Assembly: GCA_023427845.1 (NCBI GenBank)
Contig: JAEYZX010000020.1
Location: 1-25,401, forward strand
Length of the DNA: 25,401 nt
Direction of reading: 5' to 3'
Origin: Bacteroidota bacterium
GTDB lineage: Bacteria; Bacteroidota; Bacteroidia; Flavobacteriales; Flavobacteriaceae
Shown here: one piece after another, positions 1 through 6,773 of the stretch
Position numbering within the stretch: the stretch's first letter is position 1
Layout of the letters: each line of letters opens with the position of its first letter
Notes under the pieces: model-generated
Seen by the model: only the letters and a program-made list of their open reading frames with translations
Told to the model about the DNA's origin: nothing
Database searches by the model: none
Position numbers and translations under genes: made by a program

Positions 1-438
1 AATCCGGATGTCATCGTAACGCTTCGTGAAGTCGGGCTCGCCGTTTTCATTGCGCTTACAATTTACTACTTCGTCACCGCCAAACAAATTAAACCTGAAA
101 AGGAGGTGGCCATGCACAGCAAACGCAGCCGTTTCTTTATGGGAATGCTGCTTTCGGCACTTAATTTTTTTCCGATTCCGTTTTACGTTTTTGTCAGCAT
201 CACACTCGCTACATACGATTATTTCTTTTTTGAACAGATTTTCATCTACAGCTTTGTTCTCGGGTCAGGCATTGGTGCCTTTTTTGCATTTTATTGTTAT
301 ATCGCGTTCTTCAAAAAAATGGAAGCACGAACCGCATTCGTGATCAAAAACATGAATTACATCATCGGAACTGTCACCGGCGTGATTTCAATTCTGACGT
401 TGGTCAATATCATTGAATATTACTACAACCGGCCATGA
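1..438 (+). CDS. LysE/RhtB-type exporter, C-terminal part
   Basis: Frame 1 is open from the first base to TGA at 436-438, so the gene begins before the window. About 145 residues are visible. Several hydrophobic segments can be seen (VGLAVFIALTIYYFV, the stretch after MGMLLSALNFF, a segment with FVLGSGIGAFFAFYCY, and a last helix with IIGTVTGVISILTLVNII), as in the second half of LysE/RhtB family amino-acid exporters. An internal ATG at 112 could be mistaken for the start, but the upstream codons continue the same membrane-protein pattern. The stop overlaps the next gene's ATG (ATGA, 435-438), which suggests translational coupling. The substrate cannot be told from the sequence. The family call rests on segment layout and general resemblance, so it is moderately sure. 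Confidence 0.65.
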   Translation, partial: NPDVIVTLREVGLAVFIALTIYYFVTAKQIKPEKEVAMHSKRSRFFMGMLLSALNFFPIPFYVFVSITLATYDYFFFEQIFIYSFVLGSGIGAFFAFYCYIAFFKKMEARTAFVIKNMNYIIGTVTGVISILTLVNIIEYYYNRP

Positions 439-761
439 ATCCGAATGATAATTTTTTCGAACGTGTGTACGCCGTCGCACGCCAAATCCCTTATGGAAGA
501 GTCACCTCTTACGGCGCAATCGCGAAAGTGATCGGATCGGCCCGGTCGGCACGGATGGTAGGATGGGCAATGAACGCGTGCCATGGCCGCGAAGATGTCC
601 CGGCACACCGCGTTGTGAATCGAAAAGGATTACTTACCGGAAAGCATCATTTCGCAGGTACCAACCTGATGCAGCAGCTTTTGGAAAATGAAGGTGTTGA
701 AATTAGGGACAACCAGATTGTAAATTTCGAGAAGCACTTTTGGGAACCGTCGTCGGAATGA
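435..761 (+). CDS. Alkyltransferase-like (ATL) DNA-lesion binding protein
   Basis: A 108-residue protein consisting only of the MGMT/Ogt DNA-binding domain. The helix-turn-helix region has PYGRVTSYGAIA (residues 19-30) and an arginine-finger segment SARMVGWAM around Arg40. At the active site, MGMT has PCHRV; here residues 56-60 are PAHRV, so Ala57 replaces the methyl-accepting Cys. ATL proteins (E. coli YbaZ with Trp, a Thermus homologue with Ala) bind O6-alkylguanine without removing the alkyl group and recruit nucleotide excision repair. By family knowledge this protein should flag lesions rather than repair them directly. The ATG overlaps the stop of the LysE-like gene. The stop codon abuts the stop of the convergent kinase gene in the palindrome TGATCA. 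Confidence 0.88.
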   Translation: MNPNDNFFERVYAVARQIPYGRVTSYGAIAKVIGSARSARMVGWAMNACHGREDVPAHRVVNRKGLLTGKHHFAGTNLMQQLLENEGVEIRDNQIVNFEKHFWEPSSE

Positions 762-2084
762 TCAATTTGCGATAAGGCAAATTACAAAGCTGGTCCGATC
801 GCCTTCGCTCTGGAATGACAAATAACCGCCATGCGCTTCGATTATGTTCTTCGATAACGTTAGCCCGATCCCGGCGCCGTCTTTTCGCGTGGTGAAAAAA
901 GGAAGGAATATCTTTTCGCGAATCTCTTTTTCGACGCCTTTCCCCGTATCTGATATAGTTACAAACACACGGTTGTTTTCGACCGCCGATGAAATGAAAA
1001 TCTTTTTATCTTCTTTGTCTTTCAGTGCATAAATGCTGTTCGTAATCAAGTTTATAAAGACCTGTTCAAGCTGCTGTTTGTCGGCATTGACCGGATTTGG
1101 AATCGTGGCGGTGTTTTCAATATCGATTCCTTCCTGTTTCAGCATAGGCGACATCACGATCAAACATTGCTGCAAAACCGTGTTTATGTTTATCGGTTTT
1201 TTATCAGGCGTTGGCAGCATTGTCAGTTTCCGATAATTTTCGACAAAAAATTGGAGGTGGTTGCTCCGGTTCATTATCGTCTCAAGGCTTAACCGGATAT
1301 CGGCAAAATCTTCAATCGAAAGTGCAGGCTGACTAACCGTGTCGTGCAGGCTTTGCGACAATGACCGAATCGGCGTAAGCGAATTCATCAGTTCGTGCGA
1401 AATGACTTTCATCAAATTCACCCAGGCATCTTTTTCCTTTTTCTCGACTACACGCTGGATACTGTCGAGCAAAATAATGAAATAATCGTCCCCGAACGAC
1501 GTTGTACGCGAGGTTTGCAGCAAAAATGCCTGCGCTGCACGATTTTCGATCCGGATGTTGATCGATTTTTTTGCTTCGGCAAAACCGCCTGCTTCCACTT
1601 CGTCGCAAAAAGCCGGAAGTTGCGCCCGCAAATATTCCCACCGACTCAGTTTTGGCACTTTGAACAATGATGAAAAACAATCGTTCATAAGGAAAACCGA
1701 CCAGTTTTGCTCACTGCCTTTCAATATTAATATTGAGGTATCGACATCGTTGAGTATGGAAGTATAAACATGTTCCCGCGACAATTGCTCGCGCTCTTTT
1801 TTTCTAAGTTTTTCGAACAAATCATACAGGCTTTTGAAATTTCCGGTTCGGTAATCTTTGGGAAGCGAGGCCGAAAAATCGTCATGCAGCATCGAAAGGA
1901 TCACCTTGTCATAAAACAAAATCCGTGCGCGGATGAAAAAATACAGTTCGGCACAGAATAATAAGATCAGTAAAAAAATAAATATCGCACTATAGGGCAG
2001 CTTTTGTTGAATGAGATAGATCACACTTGCGGTGAGCGTAATCAGAAAAAAAATCCTGACAAACAGTGCGTTGTAGAATTTCAT
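762..2084 (-). CDS. Sensor histidine kinase (NtrB/NtrY-like), partner of the NtrC-type regulator
   Basis: A 440-residue membrane kinase. Two hydrophobic helices lie at about residues 8-25 and 31-51 with only a few residues between them, so there is almost no periplasmic sensor domain. A coiled-coil/PAS-like linker follows. The H-box is SHELMNSLTP with the phospho-accepting His at 230. The N-box is NLITNSIYAL (Asn345, Asn349). DTGKG is at about 379-383, and GAGIGLTLSKNI is the G2 region. The start overlaps the last base of the regulator's stop (TAATG on the minus strand, around 2084), so the pair is one operon with the regulator first. It should autophosphorylate and pass phosphate to the 2084-3433 product. 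Its signal is unknown; the short loop suggests sensing in the membrane or through a partner such as the neighbouring transporter (inference). Confidence 0.93.
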   Translation of the reverse strand: MKFYNALFVRIFFLITLTASVIYLIQQKLPYSAIFIFLLILLFCAELYFFIRARILFYDKVILSMLHDDFSASLPKDYRTGNFKSLYDLFEKLRKKEREQLSREHVYTSILNDVDTSILILKGSEQNWSVFLMNDCFSSLFKVPKLSRWEYLRAQLPAFCDEVEAGGFAEAKKSINIRIENRAAQAFLLQTSRTTSFGDDYFIILLDSIQRVVEKKEKDAWVNLMKVISHELMNSLTPIRSLSQSLHDTVSQPALSIEDFADIRLSLETIMNRSNHLQFFVENYRKLTMLPTPDKKPININTVLQQCLIVMSPMLKQEGIDIENTATIPNPVNADKQQLEQVFINLITNSIYALKDKEDKKIFISSAVENNRVFVTISDTGKGVEKEIREKIFLPFFTTRKDGAGIGLTLSKNIIEAHGGYLSFQSEGDRTSFVICLIAN

Positions 2085-3433
2085 TATTGCTGAAGTTTGA
2101 TGGAATATTTTTCGATCCGTCGGTATAGGGCAGCGCGCGACAATCCCAGTTCATCGGCCGTTTTGGTAATATTGCCCTTGTGTTTCGCCAATGCGCGCTC
2201 CACGGCCAATTTTTCGATTTCGGATAGTTGGCTGTCGTCTGATGTCTCGGCAGAACCGGTGATAGCAATATCGAGTTCAGATGGCGTGATCAAATTGCCT
2301 TCCGTTAAAATCACCGCGCGTTCGATCTTATTTTCCATTTCGCGGATGTTGCCATTCCATTTATGATTTTCAAGCACATCAAGTGCCTCCTCGCTGAAAA
2401 CAAGTTCTGCGATTGCGTATTTTTCACGAGCCTGATCCAGAAGGAAATTTGCCATCGGTACAATATCCGCTTTTCGTTCCCGAAGCGGCGGAAGCACAAT
2501 CTCCATTGTATTGATCCGGTAAAACAAGTCTTCGCGGAAATTCTTCAAACGGACTTCCTCGCGCAGGTCAATATTGGTTGCCGTCAGGATTCGAACGTCG
2601 AGCGGGCGGGCCTTGCTTTCGCCCAGGCGCGTAACCGACTTTGTTTGCAGTACATGTAGCAGTTTTGACTGAAGGTGCAATGGGATATTCCCGATTTCGT
2701 CAAGAAATATAGTGCCGCCTGAAGCCGACTCAAAACGTCCGGGCGTATCGGTCTTCGCATCTGTAAACGCGCCTTTCGAATATCCGAAAAGCTCGCTTTC
2801 AAACAGATTTTCACTCAGCGATCCCAGATCGACATGAACAAACGGCTTTTGTTTTCGCGGTGAATTTTCATGGATATACTTTGCAAAAACAAATTTTCCG
2901 GTACCGTTTTCGCCAAGAATAAGCACACTGGCATCGGTTTTTGCAACCTTCTCCGCAATGGCGTAGGATTGCCTGATCTTAGGCGAATTACCGATAAAAT
3001 ACTTTTTTTCGACAGGAGCAGAATCGGCTCTTTTACGGCGCTTGCGGCTTTCTTCGACTGCTTTTTCGGCTGTAGCAACCAGTTTGTCGTTTTCCCAGGG
3101 TTTCAATAAATAATCAAATGCACCGATTTTGATGCCTTCGACGGCGGTCTCGATTTTTCCGAATGCCGTCATCAGGATTACAGCCGACTGCGGCGAATGT
3201 TCGCGGATTTCCTTTAGCCAGTGAATTCCCTCGCGACCATCCTCAAACCCAATCCTATAGTTCATGTCGAGCATCACAACGTCGACCGTATGCGCTGCCA
3301 ATAGCTGATAGATGGTTTTTGGATTGCTTGTAGTAAGTACGGTTTCAAAATGTTTTTTGAGTACCATCCGCGCAGAAAAGAGGATTTCTTCCTGATCGTC
3401 GACAACCAATATACAAGCGTGTTTTTTTCTCAT
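2084..3433 (-). CDS. Sigma-54-dependent NtrC-family response regulator
   Basis: A 449-residue bacterial enhancer-binding protein with the standard three-part layout. The receiver domain covers about 1-120, with acidic pair D12/D13, phospho-acceptor Asp56 in VVMLDMNY and the conserved Lys in KPW. The AAA+ domain covers about 145-385, with Walker A GENGTGK (174-180), a sigma-54 contact loop GAFTDA (221-226) and Walker B GGTIFLDEIG (239-248). The C-terminal Fis-type helix-turn-helix includes GNITKTADELGLSRAALYRR. The canonical loop is GAFTGA, so Asp in the fifth position is a variant. The gene is divergent from the efflux operon, and two dyad sites lie just in front of its start codon. It most likely activates that operon through sigma-54 and may also control its own transcription. 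Confidence 0.95.
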   Translation of the reverse strand: MRKKHACILVVDDQEEILFSARMVLKKHFETVLTTSNPKTIYQLLAAHTVDVVMLDMNYRIGFEDGREGIHWLKEIREHSPQSAVILMTAFGKIETAVEGIKIGAFDYLLKPWENDKLVATAEKAVEESRKRRKRADSAPVEKKYFIGNSPKIRQSYAIAEKVAKTDASVLILGENGTGKFVFAKYIHENSPRKQKPFVHVDLGSLSENLFESELFGYSKGAFTDAKTDTPGRFESASGGTIFLDEIGNIPLHLQSKLLHVLQTKSVTRLGESKARPLDVRILTATNIDLREEVRLKNFREDLFYRINTMEIVLPPLRERKADIVPMANFLLDQAREKYAIAELVFSEEALDVLENHKWNGNIREMENKIERAVILTEGNLITPSELDIAITGSAETSDDSQLSEIEKLAVERALAKHKGNITKTADELGLSRAALYRRIEKYSIKLQQ

Positions 3434-3442
3434 TTTTAGAAG

Positions 3443-3480
3443 TGTCCGTTTGCGGACGTTTTACTGTCCAAAATCGGACA
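3443..3480. promoter_or_regulatory. Paired TGTCC-N6-GGACA dyads (likely enhancer sites)
   Basis: Two 16-bp dyads of the same form lie in the divergent intergenic region: TGTCCGTTTGCGGACG at 3443-3458 (one mismatch in the last base) and TGTCCAAAATCGGACA at 3465-3480 (perfect, extended by C/G on either side). Their centres are 22 bp apart, about two helical turns, so two dimers would bind the same face of the DNA. They sit roughly 70-100 bp upstream of the -24/-12-like element and 10 bp upstream of the regulator's start codon. This is the layout expected of upstream activating sites for the neighbouring NtrC-type protein. Binding by that protein is inference. Confidence 0.7.
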
Positions 3481-3543
3481 GTAGCGAAAATCGATAAATA
3501 GCTAATACGCTGAAAATAAGTGAAATATAAATTTTTAATTTAT

Positions 3544-3558
3544 TGGCACAATATTGCT
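3544..3558 (+). promoter_or_regulatory. Candidate sigma-54 (-24/-12) promoter of the efflux operon
   Basis: The sequence TGGCACAATATTGCT resembles the sigma-54 consensus TGGCAC-N5-TTGCW and lies 30 bp before the adaptor ATG, downstream of the paired dyads. The -24 TGGCAC and -12 TTGCT blocks are perfect, but only four bases separate them (nine between GG and GC instead of ten). That spacing is normally unfavourable, so the call rests strongly on context. Confidence 0.5.
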
Positions 3559-3588
3559 GAACCGTACACCAAAATAAAGTAACATCTG

Positions 3589-4830
3589 ATGGACAAGGTT
3601 CTGACGCGTAAAAGTAAAAAAATTAAATATCTATCGATAGCCGGGTCGATTTTTTTGGCGCTGATGCTGATGGCGTACTTTTCATTGACGAAAAAACGAA
3701 GCCTCAATATTGAATCCGATCAAGTTATTATCAAAACGGTCACAACCGGGAATTTTGAAGATTTTATTATCCTGCAGGCCAAAGCCGAACCGCTTCACGC
3801 AATGCTCGTAAATATAATTGAAGGCGGATCGGTGCAGGAAATATATGCCGAAAATGGCGCGATCGTTGAAAAAGGGCAGGCGCTCGCAAAAATGTACAAT
3901 CCGAATACGGAACTCAGGTACCTTACACAGGAAACCGCAATCATCGAGCAGATGAACAACCTGAATTCAGGAAAGCTCAACATCCGCAACCAGGAACTTG
4001 AACTTACAAAAGATCTCGCATTGATCGAACACGATTACAACAATGCAAAACGCCAATACGATCTTAACAAACGTTTGTTTGCGAAAGACGTGATTTCGAA
4101 AAATGACTGGAACACTATCGAAGAAAATTTCAGATACCAACAGGAACGAAAAAACAACATTCAGCTTTCGATCCAAAAGGAAAAACAAACCAACAGGATT
4201 CAGGTTGCCCAAATCAATCAATCAATCAGGACGATGGAAAAAAGCCTTGAGATTCTTCGCAACAACAAAAAGAATTTTCTGATTACGGCTCCGGCAGCGG
4301 GAACCCTGACGTCTTTCGAACCTATTCTCGGCCAAACGTTTCAAGCCGGCGCAAGTATCGCCAAAATCGACCTGATGCAGGGATACAAACTTGTCGCCGA
4401 TGTAGATGAATTTTATCGTGATAAAGTCGCCGTAGGTCTAAAAGGCGAGATCGATTACAAAGGAACAACGCTCGAAGTTACGGTGATAAAGGTGTTGCCT
4501 GAAGTCAAAAATGGCCGCTTTCAAACCGAACTGGCCATCACCGGATCCAATCAGCCGATGCTGCAACTCGGATCCAGTTTCGGAGTGAAGTTGCTGCTCA
4601 CCGGGCGTGACAAAGTGCTTTTATTGCCAAAAGGAGCTTTTAACCACGAATCGGCCGGAAAATGGATTTTTGTGGTGAACGGCGACAAAGCCGAACGTCG
4701 CGAAATCAAGACCGGCCGTGAAAATCCGAATTATTATGAAGTGCTGGGCGGACTAAAAGCCGGCGATAAAGTCATCACGTCATCGTACACCGATTATACC
4801 GAAGTGGAAATTTTAAATCTCAATCAATAA
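3589..4830 (+). CDS. HlyD/RND-type efflux periplasmic adaptor
   Basis: A 413-residue membrane-fusion protein. It has one N-terminal anchor (about residues 14-31), then a split lipoyl/barrel-sandwich domain: the first half includes VQEIYAENGAIVEKGQALAKM, and the second half includes FLITAPAAGTLTSFEPILGQ and FQAGASIAKI. Between the halves is a long helical hairpin rich in Lys, Gln and Asn (about 115-235). A beta-barrel and membrane-proximal domain close the protein (LPKGAFNH, LGGLKAGDKVITSSYTDY). Such adaptors link an inner-membrane ABC transporter to an outer-membrane TolC-type channel; no TolC gene lies nearby. It is first gene of the operon and follows the candidate sigma-54 promoter. Confidence 0.92.
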   Translation: MDKVLTRKSKKIKYLSIAGSIFLALMLMAYFSLTKKRSLNIESDQVIIKTVTTGNFEDFIILQAKAEPLHAMLVNIIEGGSVQEIYAENGAIVEKGQALAKMYNPNTELRYLTQETAIIEQMNNLNSGKLNIRNQELELTKDLALIEHDYNNAKRQYDLNKRLFAKDVISKNDWNTIEENFRYQQERKNNIQLSIQKEKQTNRIQVAQINQSIRTMEKSLEILRNNKKNFLITAPAAGTLTSFEPILGQTFQAGASIAKIDLMQGYKLVADVDEFYRDKVAVGLKGEIDYKGTTLEVTVIKVLPEVKNGRFQTELAITGSNQPMLQLGSSFGVKLLLTGRDKVLLLPKGAFNHESAGKWIFVVNGDKAERREIKTGRENPNYYEVLGGLKAGDKVITSSYTDYTEVEILNLNQ

Positions 4831-4847
4831 TCAATCTCAATCAAAAA

Positions 4848-5294
4848 ATGAAAAAGTTAATCACAATCGTGCTGACGTTTGCATCAATTCAGATGTCGGC
4901 ACAAAAAGTCAAGGATGTCGTCAATCCGTCAATTTCGTCCTGGGGAACAAGTTTTGTCACGCCAGTAAGTGATACAAAATGGAGCAACGCAAACGGCAAA
5001 TCGTACACAAAGGCAAAATTTGCCAAGTTCACAGGCGAAACGCAATCGGGGATGACCGCTTCCGCCGATGTGGATGCAACAGTAAAGTTGTCGGTCGATG
5101 TACGAAAAGGAACACTTCGCGTGGTGTTTGAAGACGAATCGGGAAATTCCACATTCGACAAAACTTTCTCGAACCCGGCCGAATTCACGACATTGGTCGA
5201 ATTAAATAAAGAGGTTCCGTATAAGGTGCGCTTTATCGGAAACGACGCGAAAGGCTCCTACGTTTGTCAATGGATCGAAAATAAAAACCTGTAA
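4848..5294 (+). CDS. Small exported protein of unknown function
   Basis: A 148-residue protein I do not recognise. The N-terminus MKKLITIVLTFASIQMSAQ is a typical signal peptide with likely cleavage after MSA or MSAQ; no lipobox Cys is present. The mature part is rich in beta-forming alternation and Thr/Ser/Lys (ATVKLSVDVRKGTLRVVFED), which suggests a small beta-sandwich, and has one Cys near the end (SYVCQW). It starts 17 bp after the adaptor stop and its stop is one base before the ATPase ATG, so it is embedded in the operon and probably co-produced with the transporter. A role as periplasmic accessory or substrate-binding subunit is only inference. Confidence 0.75.
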   Translation: MKKLITIVLTFASIQMSAQKVKDVVNPSISSWGTSFVTPVSDTKWSNANGKSYTKAKFAKFTGETQSGMTASADVDATVKLSVDVRKGTLRVVFEDESGNSTFDKTFSNPAEFTTLVELNKEVPYKVRFIGNDAKGSYVCQWIENKNL

Positions 5295-5295
5295 T

Positions 5296-6009
5296 ATGAT
5301 AGCAATCAAAAACCTCACAAAGATATTTCGCACCGAAGAAGTCGAAACGGCGGCGCTGAATGGAATAAACCTTACGATCAATGAAGGCGATTTCGTTTCG
5401 ATAATGGGTCCGTCAGGATGCGGGAAATCGACATTGCTCAATATAATCGGGTTGCTCGACAGTCCCACGTCGGGTAATTATGAACTGCTCGGAAACGAGA
5501 TGAGCAATCTGAAGGAAAAAGCGCGCGCCGTGGTCCGAAAGGAAAACATCGGATTCATCTTTCAGAATTTCAACCTGATCGACGAGCTTTCGGTTTTCGA
5601 CAACATAGAACTTCCGCTGATTTACAATAACGTAAAGGCATCGGAACGTAAATTCCGCGTTGAAGAGATTGCCGAAAAGTTAGGGATTACGCATCGTCTC
5701 CGCCATTTCCCACAGCAACTCTCCGGAGGCCAGCAGCAACGTGTGGCAGTGGCACGTGCGCTAGTGACAAACCCCAAAGTGATCCTTGCCGATGAACCTA
5801 CGGGAAACCTCGACAGCAAGAACGGTAACGAAGTGATGGAATTGCTGACCGACCTTCATGCGAAAGGAGCCACGATACTGATGGTGACGCATTCGAATTA
5901 TGACGCATCGTTTTCACAACGAACGATTCAGATGAAGGATGGCGTGATCTTTTCCGAAAAACAAAATCAACGAAATGTCGACGTGTTTGTCGATGTAAAA
6001 GAACTATAA
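5296..6009 (+). CDS. ABC transporter ATP-binding protein, LolD/MacB type
   Basis: A 237-residue nucleotide-binding subunit with all the expected motifs: Walker [10 protein letters not shown] (38-46), Q-loop in [14 protein letters not shown], signature [15 protein letters not shown], Walker [13 protein letters not shown] and switch His in LMVTHS. The motif set and the D-loop context match the MacB/LolD/FtsE group, whose members drive mechanotransmission by FtsX-like permeases rather than channel transport. The partner permease is two genes downstream (6774). The start codon follows the previous stop by a single base, so translation is probably coupled. The tail after the switch region is longer than in some relatives and not remarkable. 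Confidence 0.95.
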   Translation: MIAIKNLTKIFRTEEVETAALNGINLTINEGDFVSIMGPSGCGKSTLLNIIGLLDSPTSGNYELLGNEMSNLKEKARAVVRKENIGFIFQNFNLIDELSVFDNIELPLIYNNVKASERKFRVEEIAEKLGITHRLRHFPQQLSGGQQQRVAVARALVTNPKVILADEPTGNLDSKNGNEVMELLTDLHAKGATILMVTHSNYDASFSQRTIQMKDGVIFSEKQNQRNVDVFVDVKEL

Positions 6010-6026
6010 CCAACAAATAAAATATC

Positions 6027-6770
6027 ATGATAAAATTCATATTTGCATTAGCAGCAGCATGCGTTTCAATGATTTGCAACGCACAGGTATCGCACGACAG
6101 GCCGGTAACCGATTTTACAAAAATTGCGGTATCAAACGGAATAAGAGTAATGTTTACGGAAGCTCCGGCAAATTCGCTGAAAGTCGAAGCCGATTCAAAC
6201 GAACACTTAAAAATGATCAAAACCGAAGTCAGCAGCGGCGTGCTAAAAATTTATATCGACGGAAATTCCAAAATCCGCAATTTCAAAAATCTCAGCGTAT
6301 TTGTTGCCGGAAAAAAGGTAAACGAGTTTTCATCCGATTCGGGCTCCGCGATTATTTGCAAAGGACAAATCTCGCAGCAGTCCGTCGCAATTGAAGTTTC
6401 GTCAGGTTCCAGGTTTGAAGGCGATATTGAATCAAAAACCGTAGCAGTCGATGCAAATTCGGGTGCGCTTGCAAAATTAACAATCGGCACATCAAATTTA
6501 AGCCTGAAAGCCAACAGCGGTGCAAACGTCACCTTGTCGGGTAAAGCAACAAGTGCAGCAGTCAAAACCGATAGCGGAAGCCTTGTAAATGCAAAATCAC
6601 TCGAGACAGAAAATGCAACAATCAAGGCATCGAGCGGCGCATCGGTATCCGTTTCAGTATCGGATTCCGTTACCATAAACGCCGATTCATCGTCGTCGGT
6701 TCATTATTTCGGTACACCAAAAAATGAAACGTTCAACAAAAATTCAATGGCATCAATCCGCAAAAACTAA
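6027..6770 (+). CDS. Exported DUF2807 (head GIN domain) protein
   Basis: A 247-residue protein with a signal peptide (MIKFIFALAAACVSMICNAQ) followed by a repetitive Ser/Ala/Asn/Gly-rich beta region. Repeated short units such as SSGS, DSGS, NSGA and SSGA recur about every 20 residues (EVSSGSRF, DANSGALA, KANSGANV, KTDSGSLV, KASSGASV). This is the pattern of the DUF2807 'head GIN' family, predicted to fold as a right-handed beta-helix and common in Bacteroidota envelopes. Its biochemical role is not established. Here it lies between the ATPase and permease genes of one ABC system, 17 bp after the former and 3 bp before the latter. That points to a role in the same envelope process (inference). 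Confidence 0.85.
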   Translation: MIKFIFALAAACVSMICNAQVSHDRPVTDFTKIAVSNGIRVMFTEAPANSLKVEADSNEHLKMIKTEVSSGVLKIYIDGNSKIRNFKNLSVFVAGKKVNEFSSDSGSAIICKGQISQQSVAIEVSSGSRFEGDIESKTVAVDANSGALAKLTIGTSNLSLKANSGANVTLSGKATSAAVKTDSGSLVNAKSLETENATIKASSGASVSVSVSDSVTINADSSSSVHYFGTPKNETFNKNSMASIRKN

Positions 6771-6773
6771 AGT

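Noticed and set aside
435..761. Annotation as a functional O6-methylguanine methyltransferase
   Set aside because: The acceptor Cys is replaced by Ala (PAHRV), so direct repair is not possible by the known mechanism.
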